From G965197005 sp965197005 (GTDB taxonomy: Bacteria; Pseudomonadota; Gammaproteobacteria; Pseudomonadales; Oceanobacteraceae), in the NCBI GenBank assembly GCA_965197005.1, contig OZ239982.1, positions 2,356,001-2,420,000 of the forward strand: 64,000 nucleotides of DNA, given 5' to 3'. Numbering within the stretch: the first letter of the stretch is position 1; every line of letters starts with the position of its first letter. Position numbers and translations under genes: made by a program. Shown in pieces: positions 52,130 to 60,942 of this stretch. A model generated the notes under the pieces. That model was not told the DNA's origin. It made no database searches and saw nothing but the letters and a program-made list of their open reading frames with translations.

Positions 52130-52438
52130 TTATTTACCTTTCACAATGGTCGTATACGTACCGATTACACCTAAAATATTATTGGCTTTAAAATCGACAC
52201 TACTTACTGTTTTAATGCCACCGTTTTTCTTAGCTGCTTCAATACTACAGTCACCTGTTGCTACAAGGCTTAAAATACTTTTACAGGTTGCTTCTCCTGT
52301 TTTAGTTGCAGAACTATTGCCAGTAACTGCATGAGGCAATGTAACATCAGTTAAGATAGTGCCGACAGGCATAGGGGTAGCGCAACCAGCTAAAGAAGCA
52401 GCAGAAATAAGCAGTGCAGAAGTTAAGATTTTATTCAT
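52130..52438 (-). CDS. TRL-like small lipoprotein
   Basis: 102 residues: lipobox LAGC (Cys about 18), then ATPMPVGTILTDVTLPHAVTGN, TKTGEATCKSILSLVATGDCSIEAAKKNGGIKTVSSVDFK, and a final strand. This is the TRL-like family pattern of small exported proteins of unknown function. Two mature Cys probably pair. The start at 52438 has AAGGA 6 nt upstream; an earlier in-frame start would hide the signal. Confidence 0.72.
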   Translation of the reverse strand: MNKILTSALLISAASLAGCATPMPVGTILTDVTLPHAVTGNSSATKTGEATCKSILSLVATGDCSIEAAKKNGGIKTVSSVDFKANNILGVIGTYTTIVKGK

Positions 52439-52702
52439 GTTTTTTCCTTTAATGTAAATTGATTTTAAACTCATTTTAGGCAGAAAAACCACCTAGAAAT
52501 AGTATACCACCAAGATATGCGTAATTGGTATAACAGCTTGTTATATTTATGCTTTTAACATAATTTTTATTTCAGCATGCTACTTTAGCCAGTTCATTAC
52601 TCCCAGCCATTTATCTTTTTATGCCACACAAGTGCTTTTTACTGTATTTTTTATGTTAAACAGCATATAATATGCGCCCTTTTTTATTTGCCAGAGAATT
52701 TC

Positions 52703-53482
52703 ATGCAACCAGCCGCAAATCAAGCCTTAAAAGCTGCCAGACAAGCAGGACAAGATTTAACTCGTCGCCTAGAGCGTTTTGATTTACACCAAGCACAGCC
52801 TAGAGAGTTATCAAAATTCTTAGCTGATTGCACCATTGGCATTGAAAAGAATATTATTTTTGAACTCAAAAAATCCTTTCCTGAACACAATTTTTTAGGA
52901 CGAGAAACAGGGCTTAATCAACAGCAAGAAACAGCACCTTTATGGCGTGTGAGCGTTATTGATGACATGCTTAACTTTCGTTTAGGTATTCCTGCTTATG
53001 CTATTATGATTAGCTGTGAAATGGCAGGCAAAAAAGAACACGCCATTTTAGTAGACCCGATGACAGGAGAAGAGTTTGTTGCCTCCCGTGGGCGTGGTGC
53101 ACAATTATCTAATCGACGTATGCGCTGCTCTAATGAAACAGAATTACAAAATGTCATCGTGGCATTTACCCAACCTAAAGGACAAGATGAGCGCGCTTTT
53201 GCACAGGCACAGAGAATTAATCAACTACTCAAATCACGCCTTGATGTTCGCAATATTGGCTCTAATGCGTTAAGCATGGTCTATGTTGCAGGCAATCGTT
53301 TTCAAGCTGCTATTTTAAGTCAAATTGATGAATTTACACTGCATTGTGCTGGCTTAATTGCCCATGAAGCAGGCTGCTTATTAAGCAACCTAAAAGGCGA
53401 GAGCAACTTTATTGCCCCTGATGATATTGTGCTAACCAACCCCAAATTAATGAAGTCATTTATTAATATACTCAAAGGGTAA
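52703..53482 (+). CDS. suhB: Inositol monophosphatase-family protein with lost metal ligands (SuhB-like)
   Basis: 259 residues of the IMPase fold, matching SuhB in length and in NFLGRETG, VDPMTGEEFVASRGRGAQLSN, and AGLIAHEAG. Key catalytic residues are changed. The first metal Glu of the canonical EE pair is Arg67. The DPLDGT motif reads SVIDDM, so its first Asp is Ser84, and the WD motif Asp is Thr212. Only Asp87 of the metal ligands is retained. Phosphatase activity is therefore unlikely. E. coli SuhB has a second, non-enzymatic role in rRNA antitermination with NusA, which could explain a retained but inactive fold; that is inference. Confidence 0.85.
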   Translation: MQPAANQALKAARQAGQDLTRRLERFDLHQAQPRELSKFLADCTIGIEKNIIFELKKSFPEHNFLGRETGLNQQQETAPLWRVSVIDDMLNFRLGIPAYAIMISCEMAGKKEHAILVDPMTGEEFVASRGRGAQLSNRRMRCSNETELQNVIVAFTQPKGQDERAFAQAQRINQLLKSRLDVRNIGSNALSMVYVAGNRFQAAILSQIDEFTLHCAGLIAHEAGCLLSNLKGESNFIAPDDIVLTNPKLMKSFINILKG

Positions 53483-53576
53483 TTTAACACCTAAGTTTTA
53501 GCACTATCTGATAGTCTTCACACGGACTTTGCGCTATGCTTTGCATAAAATTAACCCTTAATATCGGTTGTTTGTT

Positions 53577-54920
53577 ATGGCAAAAACCAAGTCCAAACTT
53601 AAAAAATTATCCAGTGCGCTAGAAAGCGGCGAGCTTGATCAGGTTCGTCGTATTCTAAATAAAGGGTTAGCGCCAGCGGATATTGCACATCTTATTGAAT
53701 CCTCCCCGCCTAAAGAACGGCAAGTTATTTGGTCGTTAGTAAAAGATGACTTAGAAGGAGAGGTATTACAAGATTTAAGTGATGATGTACAAGGGCAACT
53801 GATTAGCGGCATGTCGCCAGAGCGTTTGGCAGATGTAACCTCAGAGCTAGATACCGATGATGTTGCAGATATTTTGCAACAATTACCCAATATGGTCATT
53901 GACGAAGTGCTTGAGGCAATGGACGAGCAAGACCGTCAGCGTTTAGAAAAAGTCATAGGCTATGCCGAAGACAGCGCTGGCGGGTTAATGAATACCGATA
54001 CCATTACCATACGTCCAGATATTACCCTAGATGTTGTCTTGCGTTATTTGCGTTTGCATCGTGAGTTGCCTGAAATGACCGATAGCTTATTAGTTGTTAG
54101 CCGTAAAAATGAATTTATCGGCACACTTTCAGTAAGTAAATTACTGGTTAGTGACCCGCTACAAACCGTGCGTGAAATAATGGATACTAACACCATCAGC
54201 ATCCACGCTGATCAACATGAAGATGAAGTGGCTAATTTGTTTGAACGCCATGACTTAATCAGTGCGCCTGTTGTAGATAGCGATGGTTTATTGCTAGGGC
54301 GGATTACCATTGATGATGTTGTTGATGTTATTCGAGAAACTGCCGACCACTCATTGATGAGCATGGCAGGTTTAGATGAAGATACCGATACCTTTGCTCC
54401 CGTAATTAAAACCAGTAAAAGCCGTGCTTTATGGCTAGGTATTAATTTATTAACCGCATTTGCCGCCTCTGCGGTTATTGGTGTATTTGATGCCACCTTA
54501 CAACAAGTCGTGGCACTGGCTATTTTAATGCCAATTGTCGCCAGCATGGGCGGTATTGCAGGTAGCCAAGTGCTGACTTTGGTTATTCGAGGACAGGCTG
54601 TTGGGCATTTAACCAATGACAAATTTGCTTGGCTGTTAAGCCGTGAAATGCGCGTAGCACTAATCAATGGATTATTATGGGCACTGGTTATTGCCTTAAT
54701 TACCTTACTTTGGTTTAACGACACTGGCATTGCGATTATTATTGCAGCAGCCATTATGATTAATCTTATGATTGCCTCTATTGCTGGCACCATATTGCCA
54801 CTTATTTTAAAACTATTAAATATTGACCCTGCGCTAGCTGGCGGTGTTATTTTAACCACCATTACTGATGTCACAGGGTTTTTATCTTTTCTAGGCTTAG
54901 CCACTATTTTTTATTTATAA
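53577..54920 (+). CDS. mgtE: Magnesium transporter MgtE
   Basis: 447 residues: N-terminal superhelical MgtE N domain (about 20-125), two CBS domains (about 130-255) that sense Mg, and a five-helix membrane domain from about 285 with MPIVASMGGIAGSQVLTLVIRG, GAxxLPLxL-like IAGTILPLIL, and DVTGFLSFLG near the C-terminus. The start at 53577 is the first ATG; a TTG precedes it by 9 nt. Followed 3 nt later by darP. Confidence 0.95.
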   Translation: MAKTKSKLKKLSSALESGELDQVRRILNKGLAPADIAHLIESSPPKERQVIWSLVKDDLEGEVLQDLSDDVQGQLISGMSPERLADVTSELDTDDVADILQQLPNMVIDEVLEAMDEQDRQRLEKVIGYAEDSAGGLMNTDTITIRPDITLDVVLRYLRLHRELPEMTDSLLVVSRKNEFIGTLSVSKLLVSDPLQTVREIMDTNTISIHADQHEDEVANLFERHDLISAPVVDSDGLLLGRITIDDVVDVIRETADHSLMSMAGLDEDTDTFAPVIKTSKSRALWLGINLLTAFAASAVIGVFDATLQQVVALAILMPIVASMGGIAGSQVLTLVIRGQAVGHLTNDKFAWLLSREMRVALINGLLWALVIALITLLWFNDTGIAIIIAAAIMINLMIASIAGTILPLILKLLNIDPALAGGVILTTITDVTGFLSFLGLATIFYL

Positions 54921-54923
54921 CTT

Positions 54924-55448
54924 ATGACAAACAGCAACTTAAACAACAAAGAAGTAGAGTTAACAGCAGAACAACTGCCAAGCAAATCAGAAATAAAAAG
55001 AGAGATGCAGCGCTTACAAAAATTAGGCGAGAAACTCTGTGCGCTTAAGCCTGCTGAGTGGCAAACATTACCCATTAGCGATCATTTATATGCTGCCTTA
55101 GAAGAAAACCAACGTATTAAAAAGCATGAGGCAAAACGGCGGCACATGCAGTTTATTGGACGCTTAATGCGAGAACAAGATATTGATGCCATTTGCGCCC
55201 AACTGGATTTATCTGACCCATCTTCAGAGGTCTATATCCAAAAACACAATGCCCAAGAGCGTTGGCGCACAAGGCTTTTAGATGATGATGCGGCCTGTCA
55301 TGAGTTTATTAGCCAATATCCCAGCTGCGAATCCCAACATTTGCGTAACCTCATTCGTAACGCACGTAAAGAGCAGCTACAAGAGAACCCCATACACAAA
55401 AGCGCACAAAAAAAATTGTTCAAATACATCAAAACCTTAGTTAATTGA
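54924..55448 (+). CDS. darP: Ribosome-associated protein DarP (YjgA, DUF615)
   Basis: 174 residues: the family's SKSEIKREMQRLQKLGEKL motif, then the basic KKHEAKRRHMQFIGRLMR and the C-terminal RNLIRNARKEQ. DarP acts in late 50S subunit assembly in E. coli. Nearly adjacent to mgtE on the same strand. Confidence 0.92.
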   Translation: MTNSNLNNKEVELTAEQLPSKSEIKREMQRLQKLGEKLCALKPAEWQTLPISDHLYAALEENQRIKKHEAKRRHMQFIGRLMREQDIDAICAQLDLSDPSSEVYIQKHNAQERWRTRLLDDDAACHEFISQYPSCESQHLRNLIRNARKEQLQENPIHKSAQKKLFKYIKTLVN

Positions 55449-55546
55449 TTTACATAGTGTTACGTTTTTAAGCGGTGATATTTTATATCTTAGCTAGTAT
55501 TAAAAACAAACTTACTTTGAAATATCAGATATCTATTGAGGAAATC

Positions 55547-57190
55547 ATGCAACCATTAAAACAACTGATTGCACTTAGTGTATTAAGTGCCAGCACCAGC
55601 AGTTTAGCTCTCCCTTTTATGCCCCTTGATGCAAGAGGCATGGCAATGGGAAATACTGGGGTAGCCAGCGCCCGCTTAGCTCATGCCCCTGCCTACAACC
55701 CTGCATTATTAACACAGGTGCAAGCTGATGATGATTTTGCTATTTTATTACCACAGTTTGGCGTTATATTGGCTGATGAGGGCGATGTAGTCAAAACAGG
55801 CAATACGATAAAAAATACAATATTCCCCAAATACGAACAGTTATTTTCTGAAGGCAGCGCCAATAACTTTAGTGCGAGCTTAAAGAATATGAAAACAACC
55901 TCCAGCGCATTAAACACCTCTTTAGAAAACGCAAAAGCGGCAAATGATGCTGCCAGTGCCAGTGCTGCTGTAACAGATTTAAAAGCAAAAAACAGCAATT
56001 TTAGAGGCAGTATTGATGACTTTCGAGCACAGATTAAAAAAATGAACGAGGCCACCGCCGAATTAAACAGCAGTCTAGGCAATATCTCAAGCAATCCCCT
56101 TAGAGTACAAGCTGCCATGGCAACGGCATTTGCCTTCCCTGCATATAATTATACCTTTGCCATGAGTATCCGTGATAATCTCCATGTGTCTGCACGCACC
56201 GTCTTTACTCAAAAAGACCGCAATCTATTTGCAGCCTATGGTCTTGCCGCAGAAGGATACACCAAAGGTGCGTATGCACTGCCAGACTCTATTGATACAG
56301 CCATTACCAGCTTAGAGACTTTCGCAGGGGGCGGAGCAGCGCCTAACCCTGCAGATTTTGATAATTTAAAAGGCAAATCTGATGGCGTATCTACTTACAA
56401 TTCCGATGAAGTAAACACCGCTGGAGGCAATATTCGCATCATGAAAAATGGCGAATTAAGCGCAGAATCAAAGAACCCACAACTGGACTCTAACATACAA
56501 TTTGCCGCCATTAATATATTGGAGCTGGGTTTTTCAGGTGCACACGAATTTAAAATCAAAGACTATAACGTCTCTTTTGGGATTACCCCTAAAATTTTAT
56601 ATATAGAAACATTCCATTACGGCACCAGTATGCAAAATAAGAGCAAAATAGATAGCAGCGCAATTAATAACGCACGCTCCTCTTATGTTGATGTTAACTT
56701 AGATTTAGGTGCCTCTTATCGTTTTCCCCAATATCCAAGCTGGTTGCTAGGAGCAAGTATTAAAAACCTCATTCCTAAGTCATACAAAACCAAAGACACC
56801 GATATAAAAGATGAAAATGGCATTGTCATAGATAAACTAAGTGGTCCTACGCTTAAGGTATACCCTCAATTGCGGGTAGGCGGCTCTTATACCAATGACT
56901 GGTTTGTAGGTAGCGTTGATTTAGACATTACCGAAAACAAACCCACCGCCTTTGAAATACCAACCCGCTTCCTTGCATTTGGTGCAGAGTTTGATTTATA
57001 TGATAGTGCCCAATTTAGATTAGGCGCACGCTCTAATTTAAGAGCACCAGACCCACTTAAACAATCCACCTTATCTGTAGGTTTTGGATTAAGTCCTTCA
57101 ATTTTAGAATTTAACTTGGCTGCCATCGTCAACCCCTCAGACTTTAAGCGTGAACTTGGCTTAGCACTAGAGCTGGGTATGGCATTTTAA
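55547..57190 (+). CDS. TraF-like outer-membrane protein (plasmid-transfer TraF domain, PF13729 type)
   Basis: 547 residues: Sec signal ending SSLA, then MPLDARGMAMGNTGVASARLAHAPAYNPALL, a beta-strand-rich start typical of this family and of FadL-like barrels. A coiled insert (about 105-180) is rich in Ala, Lys and Ser. The rest is alternating strands (RVDVNLDLGASY, GGSYTNDWFVGSVDLDI, FGAEF) ending in LGLALELGMAF with a C-terminal Phe. Despite the family name, no conjugation genes are nearby. Start at 55547 has GAGGAA 4 nt upstream. Function unknown. Confidence 0.8.
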   Translation: MQPLKQLIALSVLSASTSSLALPFMPLDARGMAMGNTGVASARLAHAPAYNPALLTQVQADDDFAILLPQFGVILADEGDVVKTGNTIKNTIFPKYEQLFSEGSANNFSASLKNMKTTSSALNTSLENAKAANDAASASAAVTDLKAKNSNFRGSIDDFRAQIKKMNEATAELNSSLGNISSNPLRVQAAMATAFAFPAYNYTFAMSIRDNLHVSARTVFTQKDRNLFAAYGLAAEGYTKGAYALPDSIDTAITSLETFAGGGAAPNPADFDNLKGKSDGVSTYNSDEVNTAGGNIRIMKNGELSAESKNPQLDSNIQFAAINILELGFSGAHEFKIKDYNVSFGITPKILYIETFHYGTSMQNKSKIDSSAINNARSSYVDVNLDLGASYRFPQYPSWLLGASIKNLIPKSYKTKDTDIKDENGIVIDKLSGPTLKVYPQLRVGGSYTNDWFVGSVDLDITENKPTAFEIPTRFLAFGAEFDLYDSAQFRLGARSNLRAPDPLKQSTLSVGFGLSPSILEFNLAAIVNPSDFKRELGLALELGMAF

Positions 57191-57220
57191 ATCCCCTGTT
57201 TTATAAGTCATTTAATTAAA

Positions 57221-57252
57221 AATCTCTTGCTCAAAGACCAAGAGATTTTTTT
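57221..57252 (+). terminator. Intrinsic terminator
   Basis: Perfect 9-bp stem AATCTCTTG / CAAGAGATT with a 9-nt loop followed by seven T, 31 nt after the TraF-like gene. Confidence 0.9.
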
Positions 57253-57357
57253 GTTTTTACCAAACACTATCTATTATGGGCTTGAGATTGTTACAATAGC
57301 CCCCATTAACAGTTACTCATACGATTGCAACCAACCCAACTTAACAGAGAGAAATGT

Positions 57358-57951
57358 ATGCACATAGGCGCAGATTTAATCAGTTTACTTTATGGCGTTG
57401 CCGCCTTATTGGTTATGCCATTTATTTTGCGGTTTTTATTGCAAGCATCTAAAGCTGATTTTTACAATCCTTTATCGCAATTTATTGTACGTTTTACCAA
57501 CCCCCTTGCCATGCCAATACGCAGCATACTGCCCAATCAAAAAGGCTTTGATATTGCCTCGCTATTGTTAGCATACGGCTTACAAGCAGGGTTAATGCTA
57601 ATTGTATTGGCGGTATTAGGTGCTGCAACAAACTGGTTGCAGGTTTTACCTTGGGCTGCCATTGCCCTATTTAAAACCGTATTAGATATGTATTTTTGGG
57701 GTTTAATTATTTCTATTATTGCCTCTTGGATTGCGCCTCAATCTTATAACCCTGCACTTATTTTAATAAATCAGTTACTAGAACCAATTAGCGCACCTAT
57801 ACGCCGCATTATGCCTGATTTAGGTGGTTTAGATTTATCTCCCATTGTTATTATGCTGGCACTACAGGTACTAGAGATACTTTTAATTAAGCCTTTAGCA
57901 ATGCTCTCAGGGCTGGCTTATTTCCCTGGTTTATATCAGCTATTTTTATAG
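57358..57951 (+). CDS. yggT: YggT family membrane protein
   Basis: 197 residues with two YggT repeats of paired membrane helices, each with the NPL/PIR motif: TNPLAMPIRSILPNQKG and EPISAPIRRIMPDLGG. Function is debated; osmotic shock and cell-division roles have been proposed for homologues. Start at 57358 with AGAGAGA upstream. Followed by yggU, 5 nt away, a conserved pair. Confidence 0.9.
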   Translation: MHIGADLISLLYGVAALLVMPFILRFLLQASKADFYNPLSQFIVRFTNPLAMPIRSILPNQKGFDIASLLLAYGLQAGLMLIVLAVLGAATNWLQVLPWAAIALFKTVLDMYFWGLIISIIASWIAPQSYNPALILINQLLEPISAPIRRIMPDLGGLDLSPIVIMLALQVLEILLIKPLAMLSGLAYFPGLYQLFL

Positions 57952-57956
57952 TTTTT

Positions 57957-58250
57957 GTGCTAGATATTATCTTAACCTGCCATTTACAGCCCAATGCCAG
58001 TCGGACTCAATGGGTAGGTCGGCACGATAATGCCCTTAAAATTCGCTTGCAAGCCCCTGCCGTAGAAGGCAAAGCCAATAAAGCATTGATTGCTTTTTTT
58101 GCCGAAGAATTTGCGGTTAGAAAAAAACAAATACAGATTATAAGCGGTGAGCAAAGCCGCCATAAACGCATTAAAATCATACAACCCAAACAAATACCTA
58201 AGCAGGTTGCTGAATTTTTACAGGAATTTAACCATGCCGACAAACACTAA
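57957..58250 (+). CDS. yggU: YggU family (DUF167) protein
   Basis: 97 residues: LTCHLQPNASRTQWVG, LKIRLQAPAVEGKANKALIAFFAEEF and IISGEQSRHKRIKI, the DUF167 pattern. Starts with GTG 5 nt after yggT. Function unknown. Overlaps the acylphosphatase gene by 17 nt. Confidence 0.9.
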   Translation: MLDIILTCHLQPNASRTQWVGRHDNALKIRLQAPAVEGKANKALIAFFAEEFAVRKKQIQIISGEQSRHKRIKIIQPKQIPKQVAEFLQEFNHADKH

Positions 58251-58515
58251 AAACAGTTTAAAAATCATCGTAGATGGTCAGGTGCAACGTGTAGGATATC
58301 GCCAGCATATTAAAAAAAGTGCCGATGCTTTAAGTGTGCTTGGCTATGTAAAAAATCAAATGGGCGGACGAGTAGAAATTATTGCCACTGGCACAGCTTT
58401 GCAACTAGATGAATTTATGCTGCAAGTGAAACGAGGTTCAATCAACTCACAGGTTGCACATATAGACTGGATTGCTTGCGAATTGATTGAATTTGATGAT
58501 TTTCAAATTGTTTAA
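58234..58515 (+). CDS. Acylphosphatase
   Basis: 93 residues. Hydrolyses carboxyl-phosphate bonds. The phosphate loop GQVQRVGYRQHIKKSA holds the catalytic Arg (about residue 23), and YVKNQMGGRVEIIATG holds the Asn. The family's usual GVxFR is slightly altered (RVGYR). Start at 58234 has AGGA 8 nt upstream, inside the end of yggU. Confidence 0.85.
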   Translation: MPTNTKNSLKIIVDGQVQRVGYRQHIKKSADALSVLGYVKNQMGGRVEIIATGTALQLDEFMLQVKRGSINSQVAHIDWIACELIEFDDFQIV

Positions 58516-58569
58516 ATAACCTTTAATTATTTATTTTTAACCCCTTAAACTGACACAAAGGAACACACT

Positions 58570-59268
58570 ATGAGACCCAGTGGTCGCGCCCTAGATGAAC
58601 TCAGAAAAGTCAATATTACCCGTCAATTTACTTGCCATGCAGAAGGCTCGGTATTAATTGAAGTCGGTAATACCAAAGTCATTTGCACCGCCAGCGTTGA
58701 AGAAGGCGTACCACGCTTTTTAAAAGGCAAAAAACAAGGCTGGATTACCGCAGAATATGGCATGTTACCTAGAGCCACAGGCACACGCACACAAAGAGAA
58801 GCTGCTCGTGGCAAACAAGGTGGGCGCACTGTTGAAATCTCTCGTCTAATCGGGCGTAGTTTGCGTGCGGCGGTCGATTTGCAACTACTAGGAGAGTACA
58901 GCATTACTCTGGATTGCGATGTCATTCAAGCTGATGGAGGCACACGTACCGCCTCTATCACAGGTGCTTACATAGCTTTAAATGATGCTATTTCAGCCAT
59001 GTTAGAAAAAAACATACTGCAACAAAATCCCATTAAATCCCCTGTTGCAGCCGTCTCTGTTGGCATATATAAAGGTCATGCTGTGTTAGATTTAGACTAT
59101 GCAGAAGACTCTGTAGCAGAAACCGACCTAAATGTCATTATGACAAAGGCCGGTGGCTTTGTAGAAATTCAAGGCACTGCTGAGCTGCAAACATTTAATC
59201 GTAGTGAACTTAACAGTATGCTGGAATTGGCAGAACAAGGCATTCAGCAATTACTGTCCCATGCTTAA
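58570..59268 (+). CDS. rph: Ribonuclease PH
   Basis: Phosphorolytic trimming of tRNA 3-prime ends. 232 residues: MRPSGRALDELR, KVICTASVEEGVPRFL, LPRATGTRTQREAARGKQGGRTVEISRLIGRSLR (phosphate and RNA site), DCDVIQADGGTRTASITGA, and DLDYAEDSVAETDLNV. Full length. Stem-loop-free 11-nt gap to convergent fdxA. Confidence 0.97.
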   Translation: MRPSGRALDELRKVNITRQFTCHAEGSVLIEVGNTKVICTASVEEGVPRFLKGKKQGWITAEYGMLPRATGTRTQREAARGKQGGRTVEISRLIGRSLRAAVDLQLLGEYSITLDCDVIQADGGTRTASITGAYIALNDAISAMLEKNILQQNPIKSPVAAVSVGIYKGHAVLDLDYAEDSVAETDLNVIMTKAGGFVEIQGTAELQTFNRSELNSMLELAEQGIQQLLSHA

Positions 59269-59279
59269 AGTGAACTATA

Positions 59280-59603
59280 TTAACGCTCTAAAAATTCGAT
59301 TTTATTCGGCTTGCCGTCCCATTCGCTTGCCTCAGGTAGCTGGTCTTTTTTCTCATTGATATTGGGCCATATTTCTGCCAGCTCTGCATTGAGTTCAATA
59401 AAGACCTCTTGACCATCTGGCAGCTCATCTTCAGAAAAAATCGCCTCTGCTGGGCACTCTGGCTCACATAAAGCACAATCAATACACTCATCGGGGTGAA
59501 TGGCTAAAAAATTAGGTCCCTCATAAAAACAATCAACAGGACAAACATCTACGCAGTCGGTGTATTTGCACCTAATACAGTTATCAGTTACTACAAATGC
59601 CAT
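59280..59603 (-). CDS. fdxA: Seven-iron ferredoxin FdxA
   Basis: 107 residues. Two clusters: the 3Fe-4S site from CIRCKYTDCVDVCPVDCF and the 4Fe-4S site from CIDCALCEPECPAEAI, followed by the usual acidic C-terminal extension ending IEFLER. Low-potential electron carrier, partner unknown. Confidence 0.95.
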   Translation of the reverse strand: MAFVVTDNCIRCKYTDCVDVCPVDCFYEGPNFLAIHPDECIDCALCEPECPAEAIFSEDELPDGQEVFIELNAELAEIWPNINEKKDQLPEASEWDGKPNKIEFLER

Positions 59604-60018
59604 TAATTCTCTCTCAATTTGGTGGTCATTTTATGGGCGCATATTTTAGATGTAATGCTATGGGCATACAAGCTATGCTAAAACCATTGCAGTATAAATG
59701 ATTTTAAAAGGCTTACCTAAAAGTGAGCAAATTTATGCGCCCAACCTTAATATAAGTCATTTAATGGCAGGCGGTAGAGAGAAAGTAATAGGAATAACAT
59801 CTGAAAGGGTAGGAAAAAGAAGAAAACATGATATTAGTCAATAATTTTAATGATAAGTGTTTGTATTATTGTTATTGGTATGTTAACTTTGCTTCTTAAT
59901 TGCTAAGCATTACTAGCTAAGCATTACTGAACATTGCCACAACTAAAGTGAGTGCTATCACTAAAGGTTATTTCAGTGTCCTAAAATACATCGGATAGGT
60001 TATTAAACAGGAGAAACC
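59604..60018 (+). other. Intergenic region before the metal transporter (415 bp)
   Basis: AT-rich. It holds a 48-codon open frame (59698-59844) with no strong RBS and no recognisable similarity, not called as a gene, and the tandem repeat at 59902-59929. No terminator is clear on either side. Confidence 0.55.
59902..59929 (+). repeat. Two tandem 14-bp repeats upstream of the metal transporter
   Basis: GCTAAGCATTACT occurs at 59902-59914 and 59916-59928, one base apart, 90-117 nt before the first transporter gene. It could be a paired regulator site; no known metal-regulator consensus (Fur, MntR) is met. Confidence 0.5.
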
Positions 60019-60924
60019 ATGCGTTTACAACAGTTAGTTCTATTTTTAGTTATTTTCAGTTTTGCCAATACTGGTGTTGCTGAAGATAAGCCCTTTAAAG
60101 TCATTACAACCTTTACTATTTTAAAAGATATGGTTGAAAATGTCGCAGGAGATGGCGCAACCGTCGTTTCTATTACCAAGCCAAATGCAGAAATTCATAA
60201 CTACAAAACCACACCTCAAGATATGGTGCGTGCCAGCAAAGCGGATTTAATTATCTATAACGGCATGAACCTAGAGCGTTGGTTTAAGCGTTTTTTTAGT
60301 AACATCAAAAATGTGCCCAGTGTAGTGATTACTGAAGGCATTAAACCCATGTCTATCTATGCTGGCCCTTATTCTGGCAAACCTAATCCACATGCGTGGA
60401 TGTCTACCACCAATGCATTGCAGTACATCGAGAATATCCGTAAGGCATTGGTAAAATACAATCCAAGCAAGGCGGATATATATAATAATAATGCCAAAAT
60501 TTACAGTGCTAAAGTGCAGGCAATGGACAAGCAAATTCGCACTCAATTAGCACTCATTCCTAAGGATAAGCGTTGGTTAGTTACCAGTGAGGGGGCTTTT
60601 AGTTATCTGGCTAAGGATTATGCTTTAAAAGAGGCTTTCTTATGGCCCATTAATGCAGACCAACAAGGCACGCCACAGCAGGTTAAAAGTTTAATCGATA
60701 AGGTTCGCGCACAACAAATTCCAGTGGTCTTTAGTGAGAGTACCATTTCTGACAAACCTGCCAAACAGGTGGCTAAAGAAACAGGCGCTATTTATGGGGG
60801 CGTGTTATATGTAGATTCTTTGTCTTCTAAAGACGGACCTGTACCAACTTACTTAGACTTGTTAAAAGTAACTACAGATACCATAGTGCAGGGCTTTAAT
60901 AAAAGCCTAATAAATAATAAATAA
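60019..60924 (+). CDS. sitA: Manganese/iron ABC transporter, periplasmic binding protein (SitA/YfeA type)
   Basis: 301 residues: Sec signal ending GVAE, then a cluster A-I metal-binding fold. The metal ligands are visible: His in EIHNYKTTPQD (about 68), His in NPHAWMS (about 125), Glu in TSEGAFSYL (about 196) and Asp in VDSLS near 271. The block AFLWPINADQQGTPQQV is typical of SitA/YfeA, specific for Mn and Fe(II) rather than Zn. First gene of a four-gene operon. Confidence 0.92.
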   Translation: MRLQQLVLFLVIFSFANTGVAEDKPFKVITTFTILKDMVENVAGDGATVVSITKPNAEIHNYKTTPQDMVRASKADLIIYNGMNLERWFKRFFSNIKNVPSVVITEGIKPMSIYAGPYSGKPNPHAWMSTTNALQYIENIRKALVKYNPSKADIYNNNAKIYSAKVQAMDKQIRTQLALIPKDKRWLVTSEGAFSYLAKDYALKEAFLWPINADQQGTPQQVKSLIDKVRAQQIPVVFSESTISDKPAKQVAKETGAIYGGVLYVDSLSSKDGPVPTYLDLLKVTTDTIVQGFNKSLINNK

Positions 60925-60942
60925 TAAATAACAGGAAAGATG

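Noticed and set aside
54212..54904. A 230-codon open frame on the minus strand inside mgtE
   Set aside because: It is antisense to a well-conserved gene, is rich in Ser/Ile/Pro residues produced by reverse-reading membrane codons, and has no motif of its own.
59698..59844. A 48-codon open frame in the gap before sitA
   Set aside because: No Shine-Dalgarno, no recognisable motif, and within the chance length for this AT-rich region. Noted only in the intergenic entry.
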